Origin: Tubulanus polymorphus
Taxonomy: Eukaryota > Nemertea > Palaeonemertea > Tubulaniformes > Tubulanidae
Length of the DNA: 64,000 nucleotides
Assembly: GCF_964204645.1 (NCBI RefSeq)
Contig: NC_134026.1
Location: forward strand, 17,936,650 to 18,000,649
Reading direction: 5' to 3'
Part shown: positions 44,640-56,476 of the stretch, one piece after another
Numbering within the stretch: the first letter of the stretch is position 1
Layout: each line of letters starts with the position of its first letter
Program-made: the position numbers and the translations under genes
The notes under the pieces: generated by a model
What the model saw: only the letters and a program-made list of their open reading frames with translations
What the model was told of the DNA's origin: nothing
Database searches by the model: none

Positions 44640-44945
44640 TTTTTAGCTTTTAGTCTTTCGTTCATCATCAGTTAAGAGCCCTTTGTCCCTTTTAAGATAC
44701 ATAGAATTCACCTCTGATTCTAGAACTGATATTTTCGTTTTTATCTCATCCTGCCTAGGGGTCTTCAGAGTAGTCTTTTTGTCTGTCACATCCAGTGCAT
44801 TGCTCCTATTTTCTTCATCTTCAATCTCCTGACATAACTCATCACTGCTGATAGAAGACGGTGTAGACTTGATATTATTGACATTTTGTAAAGATTGTAA
44901 AACACTAGAAAAACCAATATTGCTTATTGTTGGAAATATGATCTC
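44640..44945 (-). pseudogene. N-terminal piece of the uncharacterised SQDDKAR family
   Basis: Frame reads NIKSTPSSISSDELCQEIED, EENRSNALDVTDKKTT, EIKTKISVLESEVNSMYLKR, DKGLLTDDERKT and, after a shift, QNQVK-like and KFREIFKEK, an acidic then coiled-coil N-terminus such as I recall preceding the block found at 38.5-39.1 kb. Strand and N-to-C order agree with that fragment, 5.5 kb away, so the two may be halves of one gene separated by satellite and foldback expansion, or independent copies. Confidence 0.35.
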
Positions 44946-45056
44946 ATATAACGAACATCTGAAAATCTATGAGTGGTGCATTATTTACTGCTAGAGTGTT
45001 ACTTCCTAGGCATACCCAATGTCCTAATCGTCTAAATGAATAATTAGGCCTATATG

Positions 45057-45172
45057 GGGGTATTTCATTTTGTTACATAATATTTAGGGGGTGTTACAAC
45101 ATTTGTTACAAGGGGGAGGGGTATCTAAATTTCCCCAAAAATGTGTTACGTAATATTTGAACAGCCCCTAAG
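45057..45172 (-). repeat. G-rich short repeat, copy 2 (gttacgtaa / gaacagcccct)
   Basis: Complement of this stretch begins taggggctgttcaaatatta and contains gttacgtaacac and a cccctccccct run, matching 37859-37975 in order. A short dispersed element. Confidence 0.6.
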
Positions 45173-45381
45173 AGATCCATTTTCTAAATTTGCTATACGG
45201 TTATTTCTACGTCTGGTACGCACTGAGTTGCTGGGTATGACCCTTCCAGAAACGTGTACTTTCCCATATTTTCTTGCAACATCCTAAACTCTACATAAAA
45301 CCTAGGGCTCAAAATCTCTGATGTTTTCAGAATAAATAAATCTAAATAGAGCTAGCAATAAGAATATTGCTAGGCTCCCAC

Positions 45382-46335
45382 CTAAACCATATCTTTTGCG
45401 ATTGCTTTAAACTTTTTCCACGACCTAAAGATATTTGAAATTTGAAGGGGAACTGCTTGAGTTCCATGGAACATCAAAAGAATTTCCTGACAATATCCTT
45501 CAAATATATATGTTAAATAGCACAACAAAGGGCCCCTATTAGCAATGGTGTCAGTGATGTGCATCATTGTATATAACAGTTTTAAGTCCGTATCATTCCT
45601 CAAATTGAATTACAAATTTTGAAAAGCACTTTTTAGCAATTTTTAAAGCAACCCCTTCGAGAAGCACCATAACACGCTTCAAATATATTAAGGGAAGGAT
45701 ACTACGCAAAACTGGTATTACATCGAAGCCAGTCATGCCATTCATTCCCTTTCCAGTACTTCCTTTGGTTGACTGATTGAGGAATTCTAGTAACTTCATA
45801 TGGTGGATGGAAATAATGAAGCTGATTATCAATGTGACTGGTTTTAGTTCGTATGTACCATACATCTTGATTGTAACAAGTGTCACACTATGCTTTTACC
45901 AACTGTGTTGGTACCCTAAGATCAACGTAATGCAAATTATCAATGACGAAACCATGGAAAATATTGAAACTGCTTAATGCCAGCAATGGTTTGGACCTTT
46001 TACACCATTGATAGTTGATCCAGTTTGCAAAGCATGACGTGAATCATTAACCATGCCTTTATGCGTTCTACTTGGGTGTAGGTCACTATAAGTACTCTAT
46101 AAGTACTTTCGGGTATAAGTCACTTGAAATACTGTTTTCTCATTCCACAATCTTCCCTGGATCTAGGCACCAAGCACAACCATGTTCACCATTGAAGTAT
46201 CTCCTATTTCGAAGCATACATCGTGCTGGACTATCACGGGATCTAGCCACTATAGAAACTTCAAATTGGAATCATTGTATGCATCAACTAATGTTTCCAG
46301 AAATGTATTCACTACTGTCTAAGGTGTTGCCTTTA
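45382..46335 (-). pseudogene. CACTA (EnSpm) transposase pseudogene, Transposase_21/DUF4218-type
   Basis: Minus-strand frames read, N to C: MNTFLETLVDAYNDSN, VARSRDSPARCMLRNRRYFN, GEHGCAWCLDPG (the FNG.(F/Y)GC.WC..PG motif), GVKGP, FSIFHGFVIDNLHYVDLRV (cf. D..HC..LGV), TRIPQS....WHDWL, and then RGPLLCYLTYIFEGY and MFHGTQAVPLQI (cf. GPLW...F.FE..NG......HGT). These blocks characterise CACTA transposases of the invertebrate type. At least ten stops and shifts. The element ends were not found. Confidence 0.65.
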
Positions 46336-48440
46336 TAATTGCTTTTAGACAATACCGGCACAGCGCTCATGTACTCCAGCAGTGGTGTATGCTTGAAATT
46401 ATTTGCCTTTATCAGGTGAACCTAGTTTGAACAGATGCATACTCATCAGGGGCCAAGAGAAGCTGCGAAATAATATCCTAAAAGCTCCAATATCAGTCGG
46501 CAGTCATTTCACAGACCATCTCCAAGTGAATGACCCTGGTTAGTGCAACATGTGAACAGGCACACATTGCATTTTAACTGTTGATTCATAGATGTCCAGT
46601 AAAATCAAATGCAGTAAGTAGCTGAGAAAAAAGTATCAATCAAATTCAACGATGCTAAATGAAGTGCAGTGGTTCTAAGGTGAACTGAATGAATCACTAC
46701 TACCTTTCCTCAGACTCTTGAGAGAGGCGGCGAATCGGTTATTTCTTTTGTCGAATTGGCATTCATTCAGTTTTTTCTGCGTGTTCCTGACACGATACAT
46801 CAACGAGTTTCCATGTGCAAGTTTCGTTCATGCTCATTCCATTCAATTATATTGAAATTTCTTTAGAAAACTGCGACTGCAGCCAGATCTTTACCAAATT
46901 GCACTGCTGGATGAAGCGACACATATTTGCAGCTCAGCATCGCATAAATCATCCCTTTCATTGGTTTTACATCTGTTATTGACGATAATTGTTGGTAATG
47001 CACTGTACCGGAGATGAAGTAGTGCCTTTTATATGTGAATGTTGCATAACTTCATCTTCCAATGTGTTCCAGGAAAAATATGATAATTTCTCGAATCAAA
47101 TGTTAATTTGAATTTTGATTCCGGTTGTTGAAAAAATTGAGCTGTCTCCAGCTTTTTCAATAAGTTTCTGTTGATCATTGAACTGGTAGTTTCTAACCCT
47201 TTGTGATACTGTAATATTTGTGTATAGTTAGCCTCGTTGGACATTGCATTTATACCAGGTTTCTTCGCCTAAAACAGATCATAGTTGAATGCATTATTTC
47301 GCTTGAAATCATATAACAGTGAGAATAGGGATTGTTAGACGATTGTTGTTATCCCCCTTGAACTTGGACCTTGGGGCCTCTCTTGTATTGGCCCTTGCTG
47401 GGCGAGATTAACACATTTCCCACTTTCAGCCCTGTAAGTAGATTCTTGTCGCTTGGACCTTTTCTCTCGCAACAATGGATCTTCAATGGACTCATGTGTA
47501 GCACTATTCTGAGACTCTTTTAGACTTGTTACCCCAAGCTTGTATCACACATTACAAAAACAGCTTATTGTATCATCCTTGCTGGACATTTGTTGAGCCT
47601 AATTCCTTAAGCCAACATCAGAAAGTGTGAATGGATATGTACATATATCACTAGAACAAGGTACATTTGCAAGAATTTGAATCAAAGTAGCATAAGACTA
47701 CGATCATGTTTGACATCAATCCTAAGCACATTAGAACCATATTTTCTCATGAAACAGGCACCATGGCTTACTAAGCATAATACTGTAGGGAGGAAATATA
47801 CTTCATCCAATTAATGACGACATGGGAGGGCATGGTATCTCTCCATTCCTGATTGACAGTTCTATCTCATTATCATTCTCGATCACTTCGAAATAATATG
47901 AGACTCAAAGCCTGGTGTTACGAAAAAGCCTCGCAGAAAAAATGAAACCAGCGATGAGATATACAATACATTTCATCATCTATTCATAATTCTTGTGCAC
48001 ACACTTTCTTTACAGCTAACATAGATTTATCAGTTAGTATTGCATCAACCGATTTTCTGTTAATCTACCAAAATTGCTAGAATTCCTCCATCCAACTTTA
48101 TGGAGGATGTCAATTACTGGTACCCCATATCTATAATCCATTGCATTAGTAGAAACCGAAAATGGGTTGAGTGTGCCTTGAATATAACAGTACCTTTGAA
48201 ATCAGCTGTTTATCAGTTAATCTCATACTTAGGATCGTAGGATGGTACTGGCATTTTCTAATGCTTTGGGACCTTCAAAATGTGTTTCCTATAGTCTATA
48301 AGTAGTGGAAAGGTTTTGCTTAGGTGTTGTATGGAGCATTGGCCTTCCGACGCCCCATGTGTAACTGATCGTAGAAGGTTGATGTGATGTATTTTTTGTT
48401 CCCCTCACCTCCGGTAAGACTTAATGAAATATAGATATAG
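46336..48440. other. Unassigned, probably decayed transposon sequence
   Basis: Minus-strand open stretches (for example 47029-47244) may be more of the CACTA N-terminal region, but no block is clear enough to call. Confidence 0.3.
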
Positions 48441-48444
48441 ATTA

Positions 48445-48510
48445 TGGCGAGGTGCATCTTTTATTTTCATCACTACAAGACGTTTCGGCCGGCAAGCCTT
48501 CATCAATTAA
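48445..48510 (-). ncRNA. Hammerhead-core-like motif
   Basis: On the minus strand: ttgatga, a short stem ggc..gcc, gaaa, cgtc (ttgatgaaggcttgccggcc then gaaacgtc). This resembles the CUGAUGA-stem-GAAA core of hammerhead ribozymes carried by Penelope-like elements and retrozymes. The first core C is U here, so activity is unlikely. Confidence 0.3.
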
Positions 48511-51420
48511 GAATTTATGATTATCATCTTGGTAAAAAGTTTTCCAGACATCCATTTAACTGTAAGTGTTAGAAGTTTCAATGCAACCTTTATTTTAAAT
48601 GCAAAGCAGTTAATCTTTCATGTTCGAATTGTGATCCTAAATCTAGGTTAACCATACCGTTTTACATGCTGATAACTTGCATTGCTAGTTGTATTTATAC
48701 AACCTGGGAGAACAATGTGTGGCACAATGATAACGTGAAGTTTCAATAAGTATCAGTCTTTTGCCACATTAAGGCCATGTGATATATTAGTTTATATTCT
48801 CCAATAAGTTCCCTAAAAAGGGAATTGCATTGGGGTGATTTTGAGGAGCAATTTATGTGCCTGATTTCTGCAGTAATGTTTTGGCTCCACAAGTTGATAA
48901 GTTTCATCTAATCTGTGTGTTTTACCCCAATTAGGGTGACCTGCCATGCAGACTTTAAATGTAGAAACATTGTATATGGATTGCATTTTTTCAGGAATGA
49001 TGAATCTTACAGTAAGAACCAATTTTGAAATTATCGAAATACTTGTGACATTCAGAACCACCAGATACTCCACCATCTGCAATCCATTCTCATGTAGATC
49101 GTTCATGATGTTCTGATACAAGGTATGAATGAAAGTTGGAATTGGATTAGAATGCGACAGCTTTGTCTCTTCTTCTTGTAAAATACTATGGAAACATCTT
49201 TAATGAGGCTCATACCCACATCCAATTGTTGCACAGGCAAAAAGAGCAAACTATATTCACAAAAAAATTGAAACTGATGCAGAACAATTATATTCATTTG
49301 GGAGGGGAGTGGGTGGGCCATGAACGGTTGAGATGAATGGTGTTCACAAACTTGGCACTGTGCGTCCCATGATAATTTTGCAGGATCCTGCAAGCTGTTT
49401 TGCTCAGGGTGCACTCATTCCATATAACCAAAATGGGGTACCGGCACACTCACCAATTCTGTGTATCATACATAGATTTTGAAAAATTATCGTAACATTT
49501 TCCCTGCAGTATTCAGTCTTATTACTCTAAACATAAACACACTAACCTGACTTAAGCCGTGTGCGCATCGTTTGAATTCCTCACCATGTCCATCATGCTT
49601 ATCAACGACATGGTTGGCAGTATTGACTTCCTTTTGACTAATACCATTTCTGCATCACCCTCACTGTTCGAAGCCACCGGCGAGAGGTGATTTGAAATGA
49701 CTTTGTACATTCCGCAAGACTCAGTTTTTTTTTCGATTTGCTTTATATTACTCCTAAATAAAATGATACATGTAATTTTCCAGAGCCTGGTACCTTTTAA
49801 AATCGGTCTTGGTGATCTACCCTCATTTATAAGTTGACTGCAGTCTGCTTAGAGAATTTTGTATAATTCTTATTATTTCTGGATAATACCGTTTGATATA
49901 TGCCATGCATCAAAAAGTGGGTTGCATTTGTCATTTTTTGTTGTAAATATTTCTTTACTTGAACGTGTCAATTGTGGGTTACATCTAAAACTCCTAGTTT
50001 ATTTGCATTTTGGGCAGTCCAGATATTTGTTCAAAATCAAAGTCTATCTCTGTCCTAAGGCCTCCTGCTGCACACATCCCATAAATGTGGAGGCATCAAC
50101 GTGGTGAGGGATGAACCCGGAGTTGGGGTAAGGTTCCTTCACCCAACAACTAGAAGATGGCAGGGGCAATGTTTGTTTCTTAACCCTTTTTGGGACATAT
50201 GTGTGGGGGAACTGACATCAAATGGTTGCCAGTCGTCACGAAAAGGTCGAAGGTATGAAGTAGAACCAGTGGGAAGCACATCTTCAAAGGCGTGCTCCCA
50301 CTGGTTGTGGAGCTTCATAGTTGCTGCTCCAACTGTTGCCAAAGGTATGCCTTCATGTCAGGGTTTTGCCCTTACCCAAACACTTTCTGTATTGTACAGT
50401 TTTTTATACAGAAGTGGTATTACTTCCACCCAATAAATTAGGTTGAGGGCTATGTGGTCACACAGTTAGCCTAAATGATCGGTTTGAAACTGTAAATTTC
50501 ACCAATTATGTTTGATGTTTTCTTGAAGTCCAGCACTATAGAGCATGTGTGCAATGTCACTAACTGATCAGAATGAACTATAGGCAAAATAGTGTAACAT
50601 CAATAATGCCAGAGCCCATATTCAAGTTCCTGTGTGCATGGACTCTTATTTGTAGCAAACTTTATCAATATGTAAACTGCTGGCCTCTTATAGGACGCTA
50701 ATTACTGCTAATCAGTGATAAACCCAGTTGTGTTGTGTTGACATAAGCCTATCATATACAAATGGTTCGAATTTCGCACTAGCAAATGATGTAACCTGCC
50801 AGACAGTTTCCTTTCACTTTGCAAATGGTGAAAGTTAGAAGATGAGCAAATCTGGAAGTGTCCCATGACTTAGTGGCTAAAATCACAACACTATAAAATA
50901 CAATGGACTTTGTCTCATTGAAAGGACCTCAAAATAACTTTTAAAAGTGTACAGGTATTAAATATCACAATGTTGCTTCTTCCGACTGTGAAAGTTACAA
51001 AATAAAAGTGGTCTTGGACAAAAAATTACAAATCACAACTAAGTAAAATGCAATGGTTTTTCATTGGAACAGAACTGAAAATGTACTATACACATGCAAT
51101 TACAACAATTTGAGAGTTTAAAACGGCTGTAGTTTCAATTTAAATCTTTAGGTTCTTTGCCTTCATCTAAAGATTTAGGTCCTGCTCATATCTTAAGCTA
51201 TTCATTATTGGAAAAATTTGATCTAACTGTTGGCACATTCGAGCAAAGCTACCTGCTACATCTCCTTGCTTTTCAGTACACTTACAAGTATAACATTGGC
51301 ATCTGCCATAGGAGACTTAGGGATAGAAAAATAATTAAAAGCAGGCACTGTATTAGGTGGCAAAATTTTGATGACTTTTTGAAAAGATTCCATGTTATGA
51401 TGTGAGAGTTGACTCATTAC
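48511..51420. other. Unassigned stretch
   Basis: Several 80-110-codon open frames exist (48813-49121 and 49103-49414 minus; 50101-50436 plus, GC-richer) but none shows a known motif or credible splice context. A hairpin aaccagtggga..tcccactggtt lies at about 50258-50306. Confidence 0.3.
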
Positions 51421-51429
51421 AATCATCAT

Positions 51430-51620
51430 TCAGACTGAGGTCAATGATTAACAGCTGTTAGCCATCATCAGGCGTACTGATGTACAGTAAGCCTGATGAT
51501 AGCTAACAGTTGTTAGCCGAAGCGTCGCTCCTCAAATATAATCATTCTGATATAGAATTTTTCAATCTTGGCTTCCTTATTGTGGGATTTCTCTCGTTAC
51601 CTTCTCCGATGCAATTCTGC
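51430..51620 (+). repeat. Penelope/hammerhead-associated repeat, copy 2
   Basis: Plus strand: gcctgatgatagctaacagt + tgttagccgaagcgtcg, giving a 6-bp stem gctaac/gttagc between ctgatga and gaag. The inverse of the same motif (ttaacagctgttagccatca) lies 30 bp upstream, making a larger inverted repeat. It continues with agaatttttcaa and ttgtgggatttctctcgttacc as in the copy at 21350-21475. Confidence 0.5.
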
Positions 51621-51718
51621 GATATGGGCGTTGGTGGATTGAAGGATGCCCTTGTACATCGATAAATGTCTAAATGTCGGAATTCGGAAAGTAAGTGTCC
51701 AATCTATGCTATTCCTTA

Positions 51719-51985
51719 TTTAGGGTTTTCTGTTTCTTCACAGAAAACCCTATTGAAATTCGCGTGATTATTATTATTTTTTTTTTCCCTTTTCCACATA
51801 GTTTTTGTTAAAAGTGTAAAGGCTTCCTTACTGCTGTCGCCGATACAATCCGTATGATGTCCCTCAGCTCACTTCAATCTCCAGATACTGCATGGGAATT
51901 TTGATAAATCCACGTTATAAAGGCACTGTCGAGCCGTAAACATCGGAAATTTGGCTCCATTCAATTAGTAGCCATGTTGTGTTTT
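51719..51985 (+). repeat. Hairpin-repeat family, copy 2
   Basis: tagggttttctgtttcttca + cagaaaaccctattg, then attcgcgtgattattatta, later gccgtaaacatcggaaatttggctccattcaat. A single leading hairpin, unlike the triplicated copy at 39148. Confidence 0.8.
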
Positions 51986-52539
51986 CTTACCGATATTTCT
52001 CTCTTCTTTTCGAGGAAGAGCTATCGAATTATTCCCTCTCTTCTCCACAATCAATTTCAAAGTCAATTTTATGAATTTATTGCTCAGCGGGTCCGAGTCC
52101 AAGAGTTTACGAGTCCGGCGTTCGCGTGTCTGACAGGTTTACGGGCATTTGTTTGTTACCTCTTTAATATTTTTGATTTCTTGTTATTCCGGTTATTTTA
52201 TTTAAGTATATTGCTGATCAGTTCATGTTACCAAAAGCGTCAATAAACAGACTTTGAATTGATCAAGTTTAAATCAAGGTCGTTGAGTCGCGGAAGGCTA
52301 CTAGAATTACGTTCGTCTTCGTCTCAGAGAGAAAACAAACGACAGAAAAGTATCAGGTGATTATCGATAGCCTACAACGGTACACACAGTTGACAAACAG
52401 TGTTAGGCCTGTGCCGGTTGGTGCGTTCTGGGACTAAATATACTGGTTGGTCAGTTGGTTCGGTTGTGAAGTGTGGAAGCTAAGATTATAAGAAAGCCTA
52501 CCGGTATTTATTTGTCTATAGGCCTATTATATAGAAGCC

Positions 52540-53625
52540 AATACCATTTTAAGTACGTAGTTGTTAACCGCACGTGACTGTACGGTGATCTCCACAGGTT
52601 AACCGCGTACGTGAGGTCCCTACTAAGTCTATAATGCCATACGTGAGTTCCTAGTAGCCAATACCATTTTAAGTACGAAACTGTAACGCGTACGTGACTG
52701 CACAGGGGCTTGTAAACTGGCTTGGATTTTACTTCCGGGTTGTTGATAATCTCGCGAGAATGGCGCTAAATTTAAACTGCAAATAAATTCAAAATATCAC
52801 AGAAATACCTCGTTGATGTTGTTTATTTATCCACTATAGAGTTTCGATAAACAATTAGCTGTTAAGGATCAGTATCAGCGGGCGCGACGCCTTACTATAT
52901 TAAAATAACAAGGGATGAAACGGCTTCGCTTTTGCCTGTGACCGTATTGATGCGGCGGAAACCACTGCGCATGCGCGGCAACTTTCCGAAAGGTTAAGAT
53001 CGGTTCAAGTTCAATTGATTCTTCTCAAAAACCTATGTCAAGCCAAGGCAATCACACTTCCAAGGAAATTATCAATTTTTGAATTGATGTAGAAAAACTA
53101 TAATGTGTAGTTTGATTGACAGCTCACTAGCGCTCGGAAGTTGCCGCGCATGCGCAGTGGTTTCCGCCGCATCAATACGGTCACAGGCAAAAGCGAAGCC
53201 GTTTCATCCCTTGTTATTTTAATATAGTAAGGTGTCGCGCCCGCTGATACTGATCCTTAACAGCTAATTGTTTATCAAAACTCTATAGTGGATAAATAAA
53301 CAACATCAACAAGAGGTATTTCTGTGATATTTTGAATTTATTTGCAGTTTAAATTTAGCGCCATTCTCGCGAGATTATCAACAACCCGGAAGTAAAATCC
53401 AAGCCAGTTTACAAGCCCCTGTGGTGACTGTACGGTGATATCCACAGGTTAACCGTACGTGAGTTCCCTACTTACGCCGTACGTGAGTTCCTAGTAGCCA
53501 ATACCATTTTAAGTACGAAATTGTAACGCGTATGTGACCGTACGGTGATATCCACAGGTTAACCGTACGTGAGTTCCCTAAAAACGCTGTACGTGAGTTC
53601 CTATAATCTGCAAACGCGCATGCGT
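52540..53625 (+). repeat. Tandem repeat (tacgtgac/gttaacc units), split by an element
   Basis: Units of roughly 100-120 bp carrying cacgtgactgtacggtgat, ccacaggttaaccg, tacgtgagttccct and taccattttaagtacg occur at 52545-52700 and 53424-53620. The element 52701-53423 lies inside. Confidence 0.75.
52701..53423. mobile_element. 723-bp element with ~290-bp inverted repeats
   Basis: Starts cacaggggcttgtaaactgg and ends with the complement. The arms (52701-about 52990 and about 53132-53423) match almost base for base with a few differences. GTGACTG flanks both sides (52694-52700, 53424-53430), a 7-bp target duplication. Each arm contains ctgcgcatgcgc, an NRF1-type site. The 140-bp centre is non-coding. 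Confidence 0.85.
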
Positions 53626-53697
53626 AAAAGAATAGAGTTTGGGTTAGGTGAGGCTAGGCTATTTGTAAATCAAATTTCATCCACCCACCAGTTACGT

Positions 53698-53772
53698 TCT
53701 GTGGCACAGTGGGTAAATCACTGGACTACTACTGGATTTTTTTTTCGTTTGGTTTCGAATCCCAATATTGCA
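53698..53772 (+). tRNA. tRNA-like sequence, probably a SINE head or tRNA pseudogene
   Basis: A-box-like tggcacagtggg (53702-53713) and B-box-like ggtttcgaatccc (53751-53763) with tRNA-like spacing. A T9 run lies where the variable/anticodon side should pair, and I cannot fold a good acceptor stem, so it is not a functional tRNA gene. Confidence 0.35.
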
Positions 53773-54908
53773 AGTCTGAGCGTCAACGTACTCACATATG
53801 GCTAACCTGTAGATATCACCGTACAGTCACGTACAGGTAACAACAGCGTTTTAAGTATTAAGTGAGTACGACAAGCCTACCATGCCTATGTACTACAAAC
53901 ACAACTTTTTCCCTCTCGTCGGCCCTACAGTGATGTTACTATAACTGGTGCCATTATAATATGGATAGGATTTGGTCAGGACTAGCCTAAAGTCTAATTC
54001 AGTCTATGTACTAATTCACTCGATAGGCCTATTTTTAAAACAATACAGTGAAATATTCACACGCAGAAAGGCTAATTGATTTGAGCCATGTGATTAAGTT
54101 TGGCCAGGCCTTCTCTGACCTGCTGACATTAATAGTCAAACCAAAACGTTCATGTGGTCACGGCTTGTATTACCAGAAATCATTGTAGGCCTGTACATTT
54201 TGCTGTTCGTAGGTTTGGTATACCGATTTCTCCATTCTTGACTGATAAGTGTACGGTACAGCTGTACGCATTATATAATTGTTCCAATGGGAATAGGGCC
54301 TATTGATTGGGCTTATTATTTCCTGTTATTTCCTGCTTTAGAGTACTGAAATAAACCTAATGTTCATTCAAATATCCAACATCGGTGAAAGTTTGATTAA
54401 TACTGTATACATGTACTGTAGGTTTTCATGTTGTATGAATATTTTGCAGTTCAAATGGGTATGATGCTAAATTCCAATGTCAAACGCATGAAGTTAGATG
54501 GTCAAGGACAGTCAACACCAAGATATCTCTCTTCGACCGATGTTGTACCATAGAAGATCTGATTCTTTCAATTCAAGGAAAGTGATTCAACACGATCGAC
54601 ATAACACTGGAATAGGTTTGCAGTAACTAACGGTTCATTTCATTTAGTCCTATGTACTTTTTAGCCAATTTGGATTTGATTGTAATTGAAACTCTGGAAC
54701 TGTTAACAAAATACAAGTAAGACAAGTTGAAAAAACACAAGTTATGCTTAATTCTCATGTTCAAATTTAATTCAAATTTATTTTATTACATCATATTTAC
54801 AAAGCATATCATTGGTTCATACAGTAATAAAAATTAGGGCAGAACAAATATTATTACAGAAACTCCAAAAAGGCAATGAATTTCTATGACTAAATGAACA
54901 TTATTTTT
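53773..54908. other. Non-coding stretch
   Basis: No gene or clear repeat; AGGCCT words near 54025 and 54187. Confidence 0.5.
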
Positions 54909-55462
54909 AGCCCACTTGGGACTTTAGTCCCAGCGGGCTATTGCGTTCACTTTTCGTCCGTCGTCCGTCCATAGACGGAAATCAGTCATTTTAGGAAGTT
55001 TTGAAGACGCTTCAATGTAATGTCTTGATATTTGGGTTTCACATGTATCTACCCTAGACACATCTTCAGCTCAAAAACTGGCCCTGTCAGAATCAAGATG
55101 GCCGACTGGCAGCCATTGTTGTTCGCCAAAATCAACACTTTTTACACATTTTTGAACTTTTTGAAGGAAATTTTGAAGATGCTTTGATCAATTACCTTGA
55201 TCTTTCCGATATATGTGAATGCCCCTGGGCCCATCAGCATAACAAAAATTGGGATACGGACTCAAGATGGCCGTCCTATGACCTTTTTTAGTGCCCAAAA
55301 ATGTCAATTTTGGCCCGAATTCTGAGTTTGCCATTTCTCATTGCAATTTGTGATGGGTATTCTTTGAAAAGGGATGTTTTATACCTTTGATACCTGAATT
55401 GTTACATTGTTGAGCATTTGGAACCACTTCCCAAGTGGGCATGGTGTCCCTGGACCCCTAGT
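54909..55462 (+). repeat. Dispersed repeat, copy B ('agcgggctattgc' family)
   Basis: Starts agcccacttgggactttagt, contains cagcgggctattgcgttcac and cgtccgtcgtccgtcc, ends gtgggcatggtgtccctgga. The start and end contain short inverted words cccacttggga / tcccaagtggg, so the family has imperfect terminal inverted repeats. Compare 2662-3470. Confidence 0.75.
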
Positions 55463-56200
55463 TCTAATAACTCAGATCAAGAGTGACTCTCCCGTTTATT
55501 AGGAAATACATGCAACTAGTGGAATAGATTTGATTTACACACATGTTGCAGGTATCAATTGTTTATCACTGTAGAATTTGTAATCCATAAAAGCCAAAAT
55601 CAACATCAGCCGGAAACCCAGACCAAATAAATTCATAATTTATTGATTGAATCTACACTACAATATATGTGTTTATTCAAATATTTCAATAAAAACATTA
55701 ACTTCTTAAATCTAATCTATTCTAAATCATAATACGTTCTTATCTGTGAATTCACTCAATCTATCGGCTCAGCAGGTGCTTAAGATGAGTTCTTAATAGG
55801 ACAGATCCATTTTTAAGGATGGTGATAATGCAGTATCATGATGTTTGAATGCCAAAATAAGTGCCTGGTCAAATATATTAATATTTGTGATTGTACATCC
55901 GCGTATGTTCGGTTTCATAGCTGAAAGGTTCGAATCTGTCAATGCATTTTATTCTATGTATCGATATTTCAATTTACTACAATTCCCATCATTCTGAATG
56001 GCTTTACAGAAAACCCGTCATCGCTGCTTTGCAGCTATATTTATCAATTAAGATTTTGACAGATCGACATCAGGTGAGTCAACGTTTCATCTCCCACCGT
56101 TTCCACCAACGGTCATGTTGCAGACATGTGGTGACACTGTGTCAGCCTTTCCGTTAATGTCGTAGCACGACATTTCCACACCAGTGCAATAACCTTAACA
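55463..56200. other. Unassigned stretch
   Basis: Non-coding as far as visible; 56007-56042 repeats the cagaaaaccc..atcgctgctttgcagct word of 44519-44555. Confidence 0.4.
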
Positions 56201-56203
56201 CCC

Positions 56204-56476
56204 ATGCACCCATACTTGCTCAGGCATGGGTTTGGTTCAACGAAACATTGTGTAGCGTCTGGTATCGGTATGGCAACTCGTGCTGGTACTACCAGTTTGC
56301 AAAATGAAGTGATCGAAAAATCTTTACCAGCACAAACCGGTACCTTTCGCAAAATGTCTGGTTGGGGTTTTCATAAACTAATTGGGACTGACTCATGGAA
56401 CTCTACAGGGCCCTCACCACATTCAAGACTGCACGATTTGATTCCAAAACGATCGAATATAATGTCCAAATATTGA
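56204..56476 (+). pseudogene. Possible tyrosine-recombinase-like remnant
   Basis: A 90-codon frame contains GIGMATRAGTTSLQNEVIEK, reminiscent of the box 'H.FR.G.AT.A.....G......(I)' of DIRS/Crypton-type tyrosine recombinases (the R-x-x and later Tyr are not placed). The opposite strand is also open over much of this interval. The call rests on one short likeness. Confidence 0.2.

Noticed and set aside
50101-50436. 111-codon plus-strand ORF
   Set aside because: GC-richer but open on both strands, with a hairpin in the middle; no recognised domain, no credible start context.
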